Below, one piece after another: positions 13,168 to 13,545 of a DNA stretch of 13,545 nt. The position numbers were made by a program, and so were the translations under genes. Numbering within the stretch: position 1 is the first letter of the stretch; each line of letters begins with the position of its first letter. The notes beneath the pieces were generated by a model that saw only the letters and a program-made list of their open reading frames with translations, had not been told where the DNA came from and did not search any database. Origin of the DNA: an uncultured Prevotellaceae bacterium (lineage in GTDB: Bacteria; Bacteroidota; Bacteroidia; Bacteroidales; Bacteroidaceae). Location of the stretch: positions 1 to 13,545 of the forward strand of contig CAMPCG010000042.1 in NCBI GenBank assembly GCA_946644025.1, read 5' to 3'.

Positions 13168-13545
13168 CTACTGGTTGGAAAGGGTCATCACGATGTATTC
13201 GGACTGGGTGCCGATGCGGTACTTGCCGCCCCAGATGCCTATGCCTGACGAGACGTAGTAGCGGGTATTGCCGCGCTGCCAGGGGCCGAAGGAGCACTCG
13301 TAGAGGGCATCGGTGACCCACGAGATGGGCCATACCTGTCCGCGGTGGGTGTGGCCGCTCAGCTGGAAGTCTACGCCAGCCTGCTCGGCCTCCTCAAGGT
13401 GGTAGGGCTGGTGGTCAAGGACGATGGTGAAGGGAACAGAGGGCAAAGCCCCAGAGGCCCCCCCTACGGTCCCCGAGGGCAAAGCCCCCCCTACGGCCCC
13501 CGAGGGGGCTTCTATAGTTTTGCCGTTCTGGGGAGAGTCTATTGT
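13168..13545 (-). CDS. Metallophosphoesterase (calcineurin-like), C-terminal part, truncated by window edge
   Basis: The frame is open from the right edge (T-I-D-S-P-Q) to a TAG at 13168-13170, giving 125 C-terminal residues; the start lies beyond the window. It shows two metal-ligand His motifs of the calcineurin-like fold: FTIVLDHQPYHLEEAEQAGV and QLSGHTHRGQVWPISW, followed by RYYVSSGIGIWGGKYRIGTQ at the end. This is the YkuE/YaeI-like group, often membrane-anchored enzymes facing the periplasm; substrate not predictable. The earlier D-x-H and GNHD motifs are outside the window. Just before FTIVLDH there is a Gly/Pro/Ala/Ser-rich segment encoded by GC-rich DNA repeats (13437-13510), which looks inserted. 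Downstream on the same strand is an orphan half-dockerin in the same frame. Convergent with the CotH/dockerin gene. Confidence 0.85.
   Translation of the reverse strand, partial: TIDSPQNGKTIEAPSGAVGGALPSGTVGGASGALPSVPFTIVLDHQPYHLEEAEQAGVDFQLSGHTHRGQVWPISWVTDALYECSFGPWQRGNTRYYVSSGIGIWGGKYRIGTQSEYIVMTLSNQ
13437..13510. repeat. GC-rich tandem repeat inside the phosphoesterase gene
   Basis: Two adjacent copies of a unit of the form gagggcaaagcccc...cccctacggNcccc (13439-13474 and 13475-13500) are followed by cgagggggc. The copies differ by a 10-nt indel (agaggccccc in the first). Each holds inverted C-run/G-run arms. On the minus strand it codes for a PSGAVGGA-LPSGTVGGA-like repeat without breaking the frame. 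Confidence 0.75.

Overview
The window looks like a chromosomal segment of a Bacteroidales bacterium, most likely Prevotellaceae. The signs are -7 boxes of the form TAnnTTTG ahead of several genes, little use of Shine-Dalgarno sites, a Bacteroidetes-type short XRE regulator, a CE1-like secreted esterase, and a CotH/lamin-tail/dockerin surface protein. Genus is an inference from these families. No tRNA, rRNA, transposase or CRISPR array was seen.

Layout, left to right. (1) 1-2076: housekeeping pair, the 3' part of infB (IF-2) followed after 7 nt by holA (DNA polymerase III delta), ending in a hairpin terminator at 2113-2137. (2) 2138-2790: a gene-free AT-rich island, very different in composition from its neighbours, with repeated TTTAAATTT palindromes and a promoter reading into (3) an XRE-family regulator at 2852-3379. 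(4) 3380-4123: about 740 bp without a convincing gene but full of DNA structure: overlapping, mutually exclusive stems at 3422-3471, a C6/G6 hairpin, and an array of 12-nt palindromes with 9-nt spacers at 3801-3875. (5) 4197-7206: a probable operon hisIE - ftsE - secreted MORN-repeat protein - YhcH/YjgK family gene, with a strong promoter at 4124-4155 and a 12-bp-stem terminator at 7238-7274. (6) 7348-9348 (minus): a secreted CE1-type esterase whose second esterase half has lost the catalytic core and ends in a Gly/Phe tail. (7) 9575-13063 (plus, divergent from the esterase): a 1162-residue lamin-tail / split chitobiase-like / CotH / lamin-tail / dockerin protein. (8) 13168-13545 (minus, convergent): the C-terminal part of a metallophosphoesterase running off the right edge. 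Between (7) and (8) lies an orphan half-dockerin on the minus strand, in frame with the phosphoesterase beyond its amber stop.

How they fit: regions 1 and 5 are core functions (translation, replication, histidine synthesis, envelope division). Regions 6 and 7 are secreted proteins that share a divergent intergenic region and fit surface polysaccharide handling. The most unusual material is the palindrome array at 3801-3875, the carbohydrate-binding-like module nested in a chitobiase-like domain, the in-frame dockerin relict past an amber stop, and GC-rich repeats that sit in frame inside protein-coding genes.
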